From CAWDJT01 sp963828705 (GTDB taxonomy: Bacteria > Desulfobacterota > Syntrophobacteria > Syntrophobacterales > Syntrophobacteraceae), in contig CAWHGA010000044.1 of assembly GCA_963828705.1 (NCBI GenBank), forward strand, positions 1 to 64,000: a stretch of DNA of 64,000 nucleotides, written 5' to 3'. Every line of letters starts with the position of its first letter. Within the stretch, counting starts at the first letter, position 1. The position numbers were made by a program, and so were the translations under genes. The notes beneath the pieces were generated by a model, which ran no database searches, was not told where the DNA came from, and worked only from the letters and a program-made list of their open reading frames with translations. Positions 1 to 10,200 of the stretch are shown piece after piece.

Positions 1-672
1 GAAAGGGTGGGGATTGTCGGGGCCAACGGTGCAGGCAAATCCACGCTCCTTCTGCATCTCAACGGCTGCCTTATCCCTGAAGCCGGGACGGTACGAGTCG
101 GTGATTTTCCTCTGACCAGAAAAACCCTGCAGCACGTGCGGCGGACCGTCGGCATGGTTTTCCAGGACCCTGATGACCAACTCTTCATGCCGACAGTCAG
201 CGATGATGTGGCCTTTGGTCCCCTGAACCTTGGCTTTCCCCCCGAGGAGGTGGCCGAAAGGGTGATCGAATGCTCTTTCCATCGTCGGCGCCGTCCATCT
301 CAAAGACCGTCCTCCTTACCGGCTCTCGGGGGAGAAAAGCGGTCCGTAGCCATCGCCTCAGTGCTATCCATGTCCCCCAACATTTTGGTCATGGATGAAC
401 CAACCTCCAATCTCGACCCCAAAGCCCGACGGCAGCTCATCCATCTGCTCGAAACCTTCGAACACACGATAATCATCGCCAGCCACGACCTGGACATGGT
501 CCTTGATCTTTGCGCGCGCACCATTGTCCTCAAGGAAGGTCGTGTGGTGGCCGATGGGCCCACCTTGGACATCCTGCAAAACGAACAACTGCTTGATTCC
601 AGCCGTTTGGAAAGACCACTGCGGTTACAGGGATGTCCGATTTGCCGCCTCAGCCCCGCAGGATGTGGTTGA
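1..672 (+). CDS. cbiO: ABC transporter ATP-binding protein, CbiO/EcfA type (5' end cut off by window, internally frameshifted)
   Basis: The reading frame is already open at base 1, so the N-terminus lies outside the window. The protein would be the cytoplasmic ATPase of an energy-coupling-factor (cobalt/nickel or vitamin) importer. Visible parts are Walker A (GANGAGKST), the Q-loop (VFQDPDDQLF), Walker B (NILVMDEPTSNLDP) and the H-loop (IIIASHDLD). The C-terminal LQGCPIC is typical of CbiO-type proteins. Between the Q-loop and Walker B the literal frame reads Arg-rich nonsense. One frame over, bases 272-327 give SIVGAVHLKDRPPYRLSG, the expected helical and signature region. An extra T at 271 and a missing G in the G-run 328-332 explain this exactly, so the LSGG signature is lost only in the literal translation. 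Family assignment is firm; the transported substrate is not visible. Confidence 0.85.
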   Translation, partial: ERVGIVGANGAGKSTLLLHLNGCLIPEAGTVRVGDFPLTRKTLQHVRRTVGMVFQDPDDQLFMPTVSDDVAFGPLNLGFPPEEVAERVIECSFHRRRRPSQRPSSLPALGGEKRSVAIASVLSMSPNILVMDEPTSNLDPKARRQLIHLLETFEHTIIIASHDLDMVLDLCARTIVLKEGRVVADGPTLDILQNEQLLDSSRLERPLRLQGCPICRLSPAGCG

Positions 673-910
673 AGTGTTGCCATTTCCGGCCGGATTGGAA
701 GCTCAGTCTGACCTGCGGCAGCCAGAGCACAACCGCAGCACGGATGCTCATGACTGCCGAGGATGATCCAGTTGCGGGCATATACCGAAATTGTGATTGA
801 GAAACCTGAAGCCATGAAGGCTTCTGCGGCCCTGGATGGCTTGCGATTTTCGGTGGCTTTTTGTTGGCAAATATTTAGAAGTGATCTTCAATGATATAAA
901 GGAGGATGAA

Positions 911-1669
911 ATGCTGAAGAGAATCCTGGGGGCTTTCCTGATGGTACTCACCTTTTCTGGAATGTCCCTTGCCGCACACCCGCTAATCACCGATGACGCC
1001 GGAACCCAAGGAAAAGGGAAGGGCCAGTTTGAGATCAATTTCGAATACGCTCATGAAAGCAGTGGCGGGGTGGTGGAAAACACCAACCAAATCCAAACGA
1101 TGCTGACCTTTGGTGTGCTGGACAACGTGGATTTCGTGGTGGGCTTTCCATATCAGTTCATAAGCACCAAGGTCCAGGGGACGAAGACCACCGAAGATGG
1201 TCTTTCCGACATCACCCTTGAAGTCAAGTGGCGGTTCTGGGAAGCGGATGGGCTGAGTCTTGCCCTCAAACCCGGTATTAGTGTTCCGAGCGGAGATGAT
1301 GAGAAAGGATTAGGTGCAGGCGAGGTAGGGTATAGCATCTTTTTCATTGCCACCAAAGAACTTGACCCTTGGGCATTCCATCTCAATCTGGGATATGGCA
1401 GAATTGAAAACACCGTGGATGAAAGGACTGATATATGGTACGTGTCCTTGGCCAGTGAATTAAAAGTGTTTAGTTGGATGAAAGCAGTTGTAAATATTGG
1501 CGCAGAGAGAAATCCAGACCAACAATCGGAGACTCCACCAGCATTTATCCTTGGTGGGTTGATATTTCCGGTGACTGAGCATCTTGATCTGGATATCGGT
1601 GTCAAGGGTGGACTGACGGCGTCAGAAGATGATTATTCAATACTTGCAGGAATGACATTCAGGTTCTAG
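911..1669 (+). CDS. Outer-membrane beta-barrel protein, Phenol_MetA_deg-like (putative transporter)
   Basis: 252 residues from ATG 911, which has an ideal ribosome binding site (AAAGGAGG) just upstream. Residues 1-20 form a Sec signal peptide (MLKRILGAFLMVLTF, cleavage near SLA-AHP). The mature N-terminus HPLITDDAGTQGKGK followed by alternating hydrophobic/polar strands and a terminal aromatic (FRF) is characteristic of outer-membrane barrels annotated as 'MetA-pathway of phenol degradation' (PF13557). That family name does not establish a substrate. The gene stands alone, 240 bp after cbiO and convergent with the HEAT gene. The barrel call is firm; any transport specificity is unknown. Confidence 0.7.
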   Translation: MLKRILGAFLMVLTFSGMSLAAHPLITDDAGTQGKGKGQFEINFEYAHESSGGVVENTNQIQTMLTFGVLDNVDFVVGFPYQFISTKVQGTKTTEDGLSDITLEVKWRFWEADGLSLALKPGISVPSGDDEKGLGAGEVGYSIFFIATKELDPWAFHLNLGYGRIENTVDERTDIWYVSLASELKVFSWMKAVVNIGAERNPDQQSETPPAFILGGLIFPVTEHLDLDIGVKGGLTASEDDYSILAGMTFRF

Positions 1670-1766
1670 TGTTGGTTAGGCTTCGACTGTTACTATTTGC
1701 TCTTAATAAGACATGGATCACACTGGCGTCAGATGTAGGACAAGGCGTCATAAATGGCATTCGCAG

Positions 1767-1802
1767 AGCTTCCCCGGTGACATTGATGGCATCGGGGAAG
1801 CT
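1767..1802. terminator. Perfect 10-bp hairpin between convergent genes
   Basis: AGCTTCCCCG (1767-1776) and CGGGGAAGCT (1793-1802) are perfect inverted repeats with a 16-nt loop. They lie between the ends of the barrel gene and the HEAT gene. There is no T-run on either strand, so a classical intrinsic terminator is not proven. The position suits a bidirectional transcript end or stabilising hairpin. Confidence 0.4.
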
Positions 1803-1877
1803 TATGAATGAGGAGCCAAAACTCCACCAAGATGTCACCTGCCAATGATGATAATAGTCAATGTGATGACGAAAAAG

Positions 1878-3358
1878 TCATACAAATTTAACGAAGACGA
1901 TTTCTTGAATCAATTCTCTAATTCTAAAACTGACTGATGCCTCCAGCGATAGTCTTTCCGGACCGCTAAGTTCACACTTAAGACTGACATGGGCCACTCC
2001 ATCGCTGACATCAACCAGATGAATATCTCGACCTTGAGATTTAAGCGTTGGACGTACTCTGCTGTTGATCACATCTTTAACTCTTTCCTTCATTTGACTA
2101 TCGACTGGTTTCGTTACTTGTTTGGTTTTTTCAGGTTCAGCCACAATATCGGCTGCAACTTGCGGAATGGCAGTGGGCACTTGGGGCGCATCCGTGCCGG
2201 TAATTGTGGCCAGGGTGGGCTGGTTTCTTGGCGTGCATCCTCCGGATCAGCGGCGTCTTTCGGAATGCTAGAGGGCATGGGTACTTGGGGCGCATCCGTG
2301 CCAGTAATTGTAGCCAGGGTAGGCCCGGTTTCTTGGCGTGCATCCTCCGGATCAGTGGCGTCTTTCGGAATGGTAGAGGGCATGGGCACTTGGGGCGCAT
2401 CCGTGCCAGTAATTGTAGCCAGGGTAGACCTGGCTTCTTGGCGTGCATCCTCCGGATCAGCGGCGTCTTTCGGAATGGTAGAGGGCATGGGCGCTTGGGG
2501 TGCATCCGTGCCAGTAATTGTAGCCAGCGTAGACCTGGCTTCTTGGCGTGCATCCTCAGGCCAGTCAGGGTTATCGATAAGATTGGACAAAGGATCGACT
2601 GCAGCAGCGCCGAGCTCGATGCACTTATCCCAACGCTTCTTAGATACCCAGTAGCTTGCTGCCGCAGTGCTCGTATCTGGCTCCCACCCAAGCTCATCGA
2701 GGGCACCGGCAATATCCGCATGAACTTTGGTCTGTAGGGCAGCCAGAAGCGGCTCCAGCGTTCGCGGGTCGCGGATTTTCCCCAAGGCTGTCGCTGCAAC
2801 CGCGACCACCCCACGGTGATCGTCCTTGAGCGCAGCCACTAAGGGCTCCACAGCCGCCTGACCTATCTTGACCAGCGCGCCAACGACTTCTTCATCGGTG
2901 AAACGGTGGTTCCGCTGGTACTCCAGCAACGGCCCCACTGCCCGCCCACCGCCGAAGGAACCCAAGGCGCGGATGACCAGGCGGCGAACTTCGAGGCACG
3001 GATCTGCAAGCGCGGCGATCAGTGGTTCGACGGCGTGCGGATCAGCCATTACCAGCAAGGCTCGAACCACATTTCTGCGGAGCGACCTGCGGGTATCTTC
3101 AAGGGCATCGATCAGGGGTTCCACTGCGCGATCATCGGAAATAACCCCTAAGGCCCAGGCCGCATAGTTGCACGTGTACTGATCTTCACTTCCGAGAACG
3201 GCTATGAGGGGCTTGACTGCTGGTGAGCCGATCGCGGCCAGTGCTTGGGCGGCTTGTTCACGGGTCTTCTGTTTCTTGTGATTCAATACCGAAATCAAAC
3301 CCAACACGTCACCGTCTTGTTTCATTTTGTCAATATTCGGTCCAAACAGTCCAAACAT
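1878..3358 (-). CDS. HEAT-repeat protein with 35-residue tandem repeats and a NifU-like C-terminal domain (frameshifted)
   Basis: Starts at ATG 3358 with GGAAGG seven bases upstream. Residues 1-240 are HEAT repeats (units such as AVEPLIDALEDTRRSLRRNVV), a scaffold for protein binding. Three full and one partial copies of a 35-residue unit (PEDARQEARSTLATITGTDAPQ.. then PMPSTIPKDAAD) follow. In the fourth copy the frame breaks near 2219-2221, where one base is missing compared with the other copies. In the next frame the protein continues to 1878 with RVRPTLKSQGRDIHLVDV and further residues that match a NifU C-terminal fold, but the CxxC that carries the Fe-S cluster in NifU/Nfu is absent (LKCELSGPERLSLE). 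Restored length would be about 493 residues. No signal peptide or membrane segment is seen, so it is probably cytoplasmic. Function unknown. Confidence 0.7.
2164..2560 (-). repeat. 105-bp in-frame tandem repeat, about four copies
   Basis: The landmark CTTGGCGTGCATCCTC recurs at 2227, 2332, 2437 and 2542, an exact 105-bp period that encodes 35 residues. The first half of each unit (EDARQEARSTLATITG) looks like the last HEAT helix, and the second half is Pro/Thr-rich. This suggests that the final HEAT unit was duplicated into a linker. The fourth copy (low coordinates) carries the frameshift. Confidence 0.85.
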
Positions 3359-3945
3359 CCTGGAACCTTCCCTTCTGCCATATTCTCAAACATCACGCGG
3401 GGTGCCGGTTCAGCGGTCAATAACGCCGATTCCCCCGCCAGGGGCTCCCGGCCATCTTCAGATGAATAAGAAGACCAGAATTGGTCAAACACCTCGTACA
3501 GTATTCAATACCACGGAATAGCGAGCCGGATCAATCAGCCAGGTCGTCCACCGCTGATATATCTATGATGCCCAGGAACGGTTGCGGTTGCGTTATCATT
3601 ATCCTCGGAACGCTATGGATTTACAAGACCAAGAGGCATGGATGGCAGCACGAGGCAGGCGGATTCGGAGGGGTGGGAAAGCGCTTTCGTTGCAGGGCCA
3701 CTGGGAGAGACACGGGCACGGTAGAACCGCGTGACAGGAAACCTGGTTGCGGTTGTCCTTCCGCCACTGCTGCGAGTGGGGAAGGATAGATTTTACAGCA
3801 ATCGACACCTACACTTGGGGTGGGGTGATGAAGAGTATATGGTTCTTGTCTGGGAGCATGCTAAATTCCAAGAAACCGGGATCGGATGGCTGGTTCGGCA
3901 AGCGATTGCTGTGAGCTGCCATGCTACCGATTCCTGGACGGGTCT
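3359..3945. other. 587-bp stretch with no supported gene
   Basis: Short open frames on both strands have no recognisable domain, no convincing ribosome binding site and atypical composition. The segment must hold the promoter of the HEAT gene at its left side. Nothing else is identifiable. Confidence 0.5.
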
Positions 3946-4707
3946 TTAGCGCAACGTCCGAACGAAATCCCCCACCGCGCCGACCCCCTGGGCATCCATC
4001 AGACGAATGGTCTGGGTGCCGATCACCGCGATATCGGCTTTGCCCCTGAGGAAATCCACGTCAGCCCGGTCCTTGACGCCAAATCCCAGCGCCAGGGGCA
4101 GGTCGGTGGCCGCTCGGCAACGGCTGAGATAACCCTGCAGTTGCCCGGAAAACTGGGTATCCAGGCCGGTAACCCCCTTGCGTGCCACGCAGTAGATGAA
4201 GCCTCGGCCGAATGAGGCCAGATACTTCATGCGCTGGTCACTGGTGGTGGGGGAAAAGATGAAGATGGGCGCCAGTCCATGTTCTTCCATGGCGTGCAGG
4301 TAGTCGGCGCCCTCTTCGGGCGGCAAATCCGGCACGATGGCGCCGCGCAGACCGCGTTGGGCCATGGTCGCGGCAAACCGATCCACCCCGTATTTGAACA
4401 AGATATTGTAGTAGCTCATGAACAAGAACGGGATGGGGAATGATCGGGTGACCTCCCGGGCAAAGTCCAGGCATTGCTGCAGAGTAATTCCGCGCGCCAG
4501 GGCCTGCTGATTGGCGTGCAAAATCACCGTGCCGTCAGCGATGGGTTCGGAAAAGGGGATTTGCAGTTCCATCAGGTCCACCCCGGCCGCCACCATGGAT
4601 TCCACCACCCGAAAGGATTCGTCCAAGCTCGGATAGCCGATGACGATGTGAGTCATGAGCAGGATGTCGCGCTCTTGCAATCTGGTGCGCAGGTAGGATT
4701 CAAGCAT
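3946..4707 (-). CDS. trpA: Tryptophan synthase alpha chain
   Basis: 253 residues from ATG 4707. The alpha subunit cleaves indole-3-glycerol phosphate to indole and glyceraldehyde 3-phosphate, passing indole to TrpB. The TIM-barrel catalytic pair is present: Glu47 (MELQIPF, equivalent to E. coli Glu49) and Asp58 (PIADG, equivalent to Asp60). Phosphate-binding glycines are seen in ARKGVTG and GFGVK. The usual FSDP is FSEP and the Gly after ELG is Gln, so it is a somewhat divergent TrpA. Its start overlaps the trpB stop by 8 bp, indicating translational coupling. A longer upstream frame up to 4821 exists but only shadows trpB. Confidence 0.93.
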   Translation of the reverse strand: MLESYLRTRLQERDILLMTHIVIGYPSLDESFRVVESMVAAGVDLMELQIPFSEPIADGTVILHANQQALARGITLQQCLDFAREVTRSFPIPFLFMSYYNILFKYGVDRFAATMAQRGLRGAIVPDLPPEEGADYLHAMEEHGLAPIFIFSPTTSDQRMKYLASFGRGFIYCVARKGVTGLDTQFSGQLQGYLSRCRAATDLPLALGFGVKDRADVDFLRGKADIAVIGTQTIRLMDAQGVGAVGDFVRTLR

Positions 4708-5926
4708 GGTACTTCTCCGCCTTCTCTCGGATGAATTGCCGCCACTTGGGATCTTCGAAGGCATCGGCGATGGTGAAGATGTCCTTGTCGCCTCGCCCGG
4801 ATTGATTGATGATGACGACATCCTCGGGAGTGAGCGTCGGCGCTTCCTTGAAGGCCTGCACGAAGGCGTGCGCCGATTCCAGCGCCGGAATCACGCCTTC
4901 CTTGCGAATGGTAAAAGCGAGGGCATCAATCACTTCGCGGTCGGTGGCTGCTTCGAAGCGTACCCGGCCGGTTTGCATGAGGTGTGAAAGGATGGGAGAA
5001 ACCCCGACGTAGTCGAGTCCCGCCGCCACACTGTGGGTTTCTTTCATCTGTCCGTCGGCATCCTGGAGGAAGTAGGTCTTGTAACCCTGTGCCACGCCAA
5101 CGCTGGCATCCTTGGAACAAAGCCGCACCGCGTGCTGGCCCGAATCGAGCCCGCGGCCGCCGGCTTCTACCCCTACCAGTTCCACCGGGTCGTCCATAAA
5201 GCCACTGAAGATCCCCAAGGCGTTGGAGCCGCCGCCGACACAGGCGTAGATGCGGGCAGGGAGCTTGCCTTCGCGTTCCAACACCTGGCGGCGGGCCTCC
5301 TGGCCGATGATGGACTGAAAATAGGAAACCATCTCCGGGAAGGGATGAGGGCCGCAGGCGGTGCCCAGGACGTAGTGAGTGGTGTCCATGTGGCTCACCC
5401 AGTCACGAAAGGCTTCATTGATGGCATCCTTGAGGATCCGGGTGCCTTCCCGCACTGGCACGACTTCCGCGCCCAGCCGTTCCATCCAGAACACATTGGG
5501 ACGCTGCCGTTCCACATCCACCTCGCCCATGTAGATGGTGCACTGGAAACCGAAGCGCGCCGCCATGGTGGCGGTGGCCACCCCGTGTTGGCCGGCCCCG
5601 GTTTCTGCAATCACGCGGGTTTTGCCCATGCGTTTCACCAGCAGCCCCTGGCCCATGACGTTGTTGGCCTTGTGCGCCCCGGTGTGGTTGAGGTCTTCCC
5701 GCTTGATGTAGATCCGAGCACCACCGAAGTGTTGTGAGAGGTTTTCGGCAAAGGTGAGCGGGGTAGGGCGGCACGAGTAGGTGCTCATCAGTTCCGCATA
5801 TTCGTGCCAGAAAGAGGGATCAGCCTTGGCCCGGCGAAAGGTAGCCTCGAGTTGGTCAAAGGTGGCCACGAGGATTTCCGGGAGAAAGGCGCCGCCATAG
5901 TCGCCGTAGTAGCCCCTGTCGATCAT
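4700..5926 (-). CDS. trpB: Tryptophan synthase beta chain
   Basis: 408 residues from ATG 5926 with GGAGG eight bases upstream. The PLP-dependent beta subunit condenses indole with serine. The PLP lysine is Lys86 in HTGAHKANN. The catalytic Glu lies in ETGAGQHG, and the phosphate-cradling loop is GGGSNA. The length is normal for the canonical TrpB1 class. The pair trpB-trpA stands without trpE/G/D/C/F around it, behind a GntR-family regulator transcribed in the same direction with a 153-bp gap. This context suggests separate control, or a second copy besides a complete trp operon elsewhere. Confidence 0.95.
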   Translation of the reverse strand: MIDRGYYGDYGGAFLPEILVATFDQLEATFRRAKADPSFWHEYAELMSTYSCRPTPLTFAENLSQHFGGARIYIKREDLNHTGAHKANNVMGQGLLVKRMGKTRVIAETGAGQHGVATATMAARFGFQCTIYMGEVDVERQRPNVFWMERLGAEVVPVREGTRILKDAINEAFRDWVSHMDTTHYVLGTACGPHPFPEMVSYFQSIIGQEARRQVLEREGKLPARIYACVGGGSNALGIFSGFMDDPVELVGVEAGGRGLDSGQHAVRLCSKDASVGVAQGYKTYFLQDADGQMKETHSVAAGLDYVGVSPILSHLMQTGRVRFEAATDREVIDALAFTIRKEGVIPALESAHAFVQAFKEAPTLTPEDVVIINQSGRGDKDIFTIADAFEDPKWRQFIREKAEKYHA

Positions 5927-6079
5927 CTCTGCTGCCTCCGAATGCGCCGCATGGGTCTTTTTCCGCTCACCACCGACTTCTGCTGCCTTGTCCCTCGTCA
6001 GCGCAGTTCGGCACCGGTCTCTCGCCCCTCATCACCTGTGACTCGTTTAGGGTCTTTATCTAGCGTCGCCTGTCGCTGG

Positions 6080-6811
6080 TCACTGTTCGGCTAAACCGCC
6101 AACGGTTTGCGCGAACACGAACTGGTCGGTGCGGCAGTAGAGTTCCGAAAAGACGGCGTTTTGGGCCGGAACGAAGTGCAGGAAGCGCTGCACCACCAGG
6201 ACTGGGGTGGAAGAAGACACCGCCAGGTGCTGGGCCTTTTCGCCGTCGAGGTAACCAATGCGAAACGTCTGCCGGCCGCTGGTGGGCTTCAGATAGAAGC
6301 GCTCGTCCACCACCTGGGACAGAGAGCGGCCTTCCAGGTTGATGGCATCGATGCCTGCAAAGAGTGCCGGATGAAGGTAAATGTCTTCGAGCAGCACCGG
6401 CAAGGCATCAACTCGGCTGAGGCGCGCGAGGAAATAGGCCTGCTGACCGGCGAAGGGGTTTTCTGAATCGCTCTTGACCAGGGTCAGCTGTGTCGGTTCG
6501 ACAATATGGGTGGTGACGGATATACCCTTGCTGTGAAAGGAAGCGATAGTGCCGCCGAGGGAAAAGAGGTCGATTTCGGCCTGATCGGAACGCACGTAGG
6601 TGCCCGAACCGCGCCGCCGCATGACGACCCGCTTGCGGATGAGAAGGTCGATGGCTTGCCGCACCGTCGGCCGCCCGATGCGGTAAGTGGCGGCGAGCGT
6701 ATGTTCCGAAGGAATTCGACTTCCCGGTGGATACTCACCGGAACGGACCCTGGCGAGCAGAATGTCCGCAAGTTGGTGATACAACGGCAGGGGTGACTGG
6801 GGATTCAGCAT
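6080..6811 (-). CDS. GntR-family transcriptional regulator with UTRA effector domain
   Basis: 243 residues. Residues 1-75 are the winged helix-turn-helix of the HutC/GntR family (PLYHQLADILLARVRSGEY, then PSEHTLAATYRIGRPTVRQA). Residues about 90-235 are a UTRA ligand-binding domain (LARLSRVDALPVLLEDIYL). Such proteins usually repress their own and neighbouring genes until a small metabolite binds. It sits directly upstream of trpBA in the same orientation, so it may control them. A palindrome overlapping a consensus -35 box lies 72-97 bp upstream of its start. The ligand is not predictable from sequence. Confidence 0.88.
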   Translation of the reverse strand: MLNPQSPLPLYHQLADILLARVRSGEYPPGSRIPSEHTLAATYRIGRPTVRQAIDLLIRKRVVMRRRGSGTYVRSDQAEIDLFSLGGTIASFHSKGISVTTHIVEPTQLTLVKSDSENPFAGQQAYFLARLSRVDALPVLLEDIYLHPALFAGIDAINLEGRSLSQVVDERFYLKPTSGRQTFRIGYLDGEKAQHLAVSSSTPVLVVQRFLHFVPAQNAVFSELYCRTDQFVFAQTVGGLAEQ

Positions 6812-6882
6812 AAGCGCTCATCCTTTTGAAGACTTGCGGGTGCGGCCCGCACTGTGAAATAGTTCAAATCCACCATGCCATA

Positions 6883-6908
6883 AATTAGTAAAGTTGTCAA
6901 TACTAATT
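6883..6908 (-). promoter_or_regulatory. Operator-like inverted repeat overlapping the gntR promoter
   Basis: AATTAGTA (6883-6890) and TACTAATT (6901-6908) are perfect 8-bp arms separated by 10 bp. On the minus strand a consensus -35 box TTGACA occupies 6895-6900, inside the spacer. A weak -10 (CATGGT) follows 17 bp downstream. This is a plausible autorepression site for the GntR protein whose ATG is at 6811. The rest of the 412-bp gap 6812-7223 shows no gene. Confidence 0.55.
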
Positions 6909-7223
6909 GCTTGAGTCAGACTGTTTGAACAGGTTCCGGCCAGATAATGCCCATAAATCGCACCGCCGGCAAGTTATTGCGCCGACGAAAACTTAACCCC
7001 GGGAAACAGCAAGGACGTGTCCTTCGCCCTCACCGCAGCACAGTGAAAACCTTACCACAATGTTGACTTTCTCGCCAAAGGATCGTCATAAGGAACGGCG
7101 GGGCATTTCCCTGTCGGCCGGATTGTAGGAAAGAACCGCCATCAGAAAAGTTCTCGCAGTATCGTGCGCTGTTTCACCAGCTTATCCATCTGATAACCGG
7201 CTACGGACTTTGGCTGTACTGAC

Positions 7224-10200
7224 CTAGCTGTCCCGCAGCAGTTGCAGCAGTTCCTCGGCGGAGGTCTTGCCGCTCAGGTCGCTGCCGTCCAGCAGGCTGC
7301 TGGCCAGGTCGCGCTTATCGTGGTGAAGCTGGACGATCTTTTCTTCGATGGTGTGGCTGGTGACCAGTCGATAGACGGTAACCGGGTGCAACTGGCCGAT
7401 ACGGTGGGCGCGATCCGATGCCTGGTCTTCCACGGCCGGGTTCCACCATGGGTCCATGTGGATCACGTAATCGGCGGCGGTAAGGTTGAGCCCCAGGCCG
7501 CCGGCTTTGAGGCTGATGAGGAACAGATCGCCGCTGCCGGCCTGGAAGGCATCCACCTCCTTCTTGCGTTCCTTGGGCGGGGTAGCGCCGTCCAGGTAGC
7601 GATAGTCGATCCGGCGGGCATCCAGGAATTCGCGAATAAGCGCGAGATAACTCACAAACTGGCTAAACACCAGGGCCTTGTGGCCATTTTCCAGCAGTTC
7701 GGTAACCACCTCACCGAACAGTTCCAGTTTGGAGCTGGGCAATGTCGTGTCGGCCGCCACCAAACGGGGATGACAGCAGGCGCGGCGAAGTCTCATGATT
7801 TCCGCCAGGATTTTGATATGCTTCTGGCCGGCCGACGATTCGTCCCGTTCCAGGCGCTCCAGGGCACTGCGGCGCAGAGCTTCATAGAAAGCGGCTTCCT
7901 CCGGGGTCATTTCCACCTGGAGCAGCACTTCGGTGCGCGGCGGCAGTTCCTCCAGGACCTGGGCCTTGGTGCGGCGCAGAATGAAGGGCTGGATCATTCG
8001 TTTGAGACGCTTCCTGGCATCGCGGTCGTTATAGCGTTCAATGGGAATGGCGAAACGTTCGTTGAAGCGGTCGCGGGAACCTAGCAGTCCCGGATTGATA
8101 AAGTGAAACAGAGTGTAGAATTCACCCAGGTGGTTTTCAATGGGGGTGCCGGTGGTGATGAATTTGAACGCCCCTTTGAGGGTCATGGCCGCCTGGGCTC
8201 TTTTGGTGGTGATGTTTTTGATGGCCTGGGCTTCATCCAGCACAATGGTGTGCCATTCCACTGACCCCAGCAGTTCCGCTTCCTGCTGCAGCAATCCGTA
8301 GCTGCAGACCAGCAGGTCCATGCGGCCGAGCTGGCGGACCAGGGTTTCCCGGTCGATCCCGCCAAAGGGGATGACGGTGAGGGTGGGTGCAAAGCGATTG
8401 GCTTCGGACAGCCAGTTCATACACACCGAGGTCGGCGCCACCACCAGGGTGGGACCGTCGGGAGCACGCCGCAGGATGATGGCCAGCGCCTGGATAGTCT
8501 TCCCCAGGCCCATGTCGTCGGCCAGGCAGGCACCGATCCCGAGTGACGCCAGCCGTGCCAGCCATTGGTAGCCTTCGAACTGGTAGTCGCGCAGTTGCGC
8601 TTTGAGGGTAGAGGGTAGGGCAGGGGAACCTTCCAGCCCTTCCTGGATGGTTTGCAGGCGATTTTTCCAGGCCAGGTCGGCGTCCAGATGCGGCAGCTGA
8701 CCGGTGAAATCCTTGAGCGCCAGGGCCGCCAGCGGGTGGAGCCGCATTCGGTCTCCGCGGGCTACGGTGTAGGCTTCCAATTCCTCCAGGCGCTTGCGCA
8801 GGTCACGGGTAAGCGCCAGAAACTGGCCTTCACCCAGCGGCACGAATCGTGTTCGGTGCTGATGGAGCAGTTCCAGCAATTGTTTCATGTCGACCATCAG
8901 GTTGTCGTCCACCTGCAAGTGGCCGCTCACTTCGAACCAGTCGGTTTTCCCCCGGATCTTCAATTGGAGGTGTTCAAAGGAAACCTCCCGCGTGACCTTC
9001 AGTTTCTCCCCCTCAGGCCAGGCCACCCGGACTTGGCCTCGATCCTGCAGGGTCTTGAGGTCCAGCAGCAGTTGCAAACAATCTTCCGGGTCCTGCAGGA
9101 GCCACTGGCGATCGCCTTCGGTGGCGGCGTCCAGGGAGTGAGCAGGCGCTTTCGACGGCGATGGCGCGGGCGTTTTCTTCGCGCCAGGTCACGACGGGTC
9201 TGGAGGCGGACTCCATCGACTTCGGCCATGACGATTTGCATGCCGGCGCCGGGTTTGAGGTGTGGGCCGCTATCGCTAAAGGGCTTGACGAACAATTCCA
9301 TGCGGAAGCCGCTGCCCACCGGCAGGAGGTGTGCCCAGGGGACCGGGTCGGGGGGCACGGCCACGATGTCTTTGGCCTGCCCGCCAATGGCGGAATGCAC
9401 TGTCATTTGGGAGGACAGACCGGCGATGGCAGCCTGCACTTCAGCTTTGGCCGCTACTGGCACGGGCAGACCAGCATCACCGATGATTCGGGCAATGTGT
9501 CGGTGTTGTTCGGTGAACTGCACCACGCGGAAGCGGGTGGGCGTTTCCTTGATTACGGTGACACTCTTGTCGATATTGCTGGGTTCGAACTTGATGACGA
9601 TGGCATCCTTCTCCAGGGTCACGAGCACTTCCGGTTCCCCTTTGACGATTTCGACCGGTACCCTGGGGGCCGACTGCAGAAACAGCAGAGGGTGTCCCAC
9701 CAGGGCGGGCAGGGCGCGTTCCAGGTTGAAATCGTAGGACACGTTGTAGTAGCTGCCGGCACGGCGTTCCAGAGTGGCGCGGACGGCCTTGTCCTGCTCA
9801 GTGAAACCCTCGAGATCGGTGCCGCTGTATAAACGGCTCAAGGCCACCGGCCGACCTTCGCTCCAGACGCCCTTGGCGGTGAGCTTCTGGATCTTGGGCT
9901 GGATCATCATCTCCTCGTACTGGTAATCCACCAGCCATACCAGACGAGTCTTGGACGTGGGGGCAGCCGTTGCTGCCGAAACTTCGGTGGTTGTCAGCAA
10001 AGCCCGCAGGCGCCGCCGCCAGGGTTCTTCGATGGGGATCCTGGCGACAAAGGACACCAGCCCCAAGTCGCGTTGCACCTGCTGGATATAATTGCGCCGC
10101 AACGGCGTTTCCTGCTCCGCCCGGCACAACAGTTCGGCACATTCGACCGCCAGCCAGTGCTGACCGGCGTCGCGCGCGGCGATAAAGATGTCGCTTAAAG

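Noticed and set aside
7242..9832. Long plus-strand open frames antisense to the SNF2 gene
   Set aside because: High GC at the third position creates mirrored open frames; they have no recognisable domains or ribosome binding sites.
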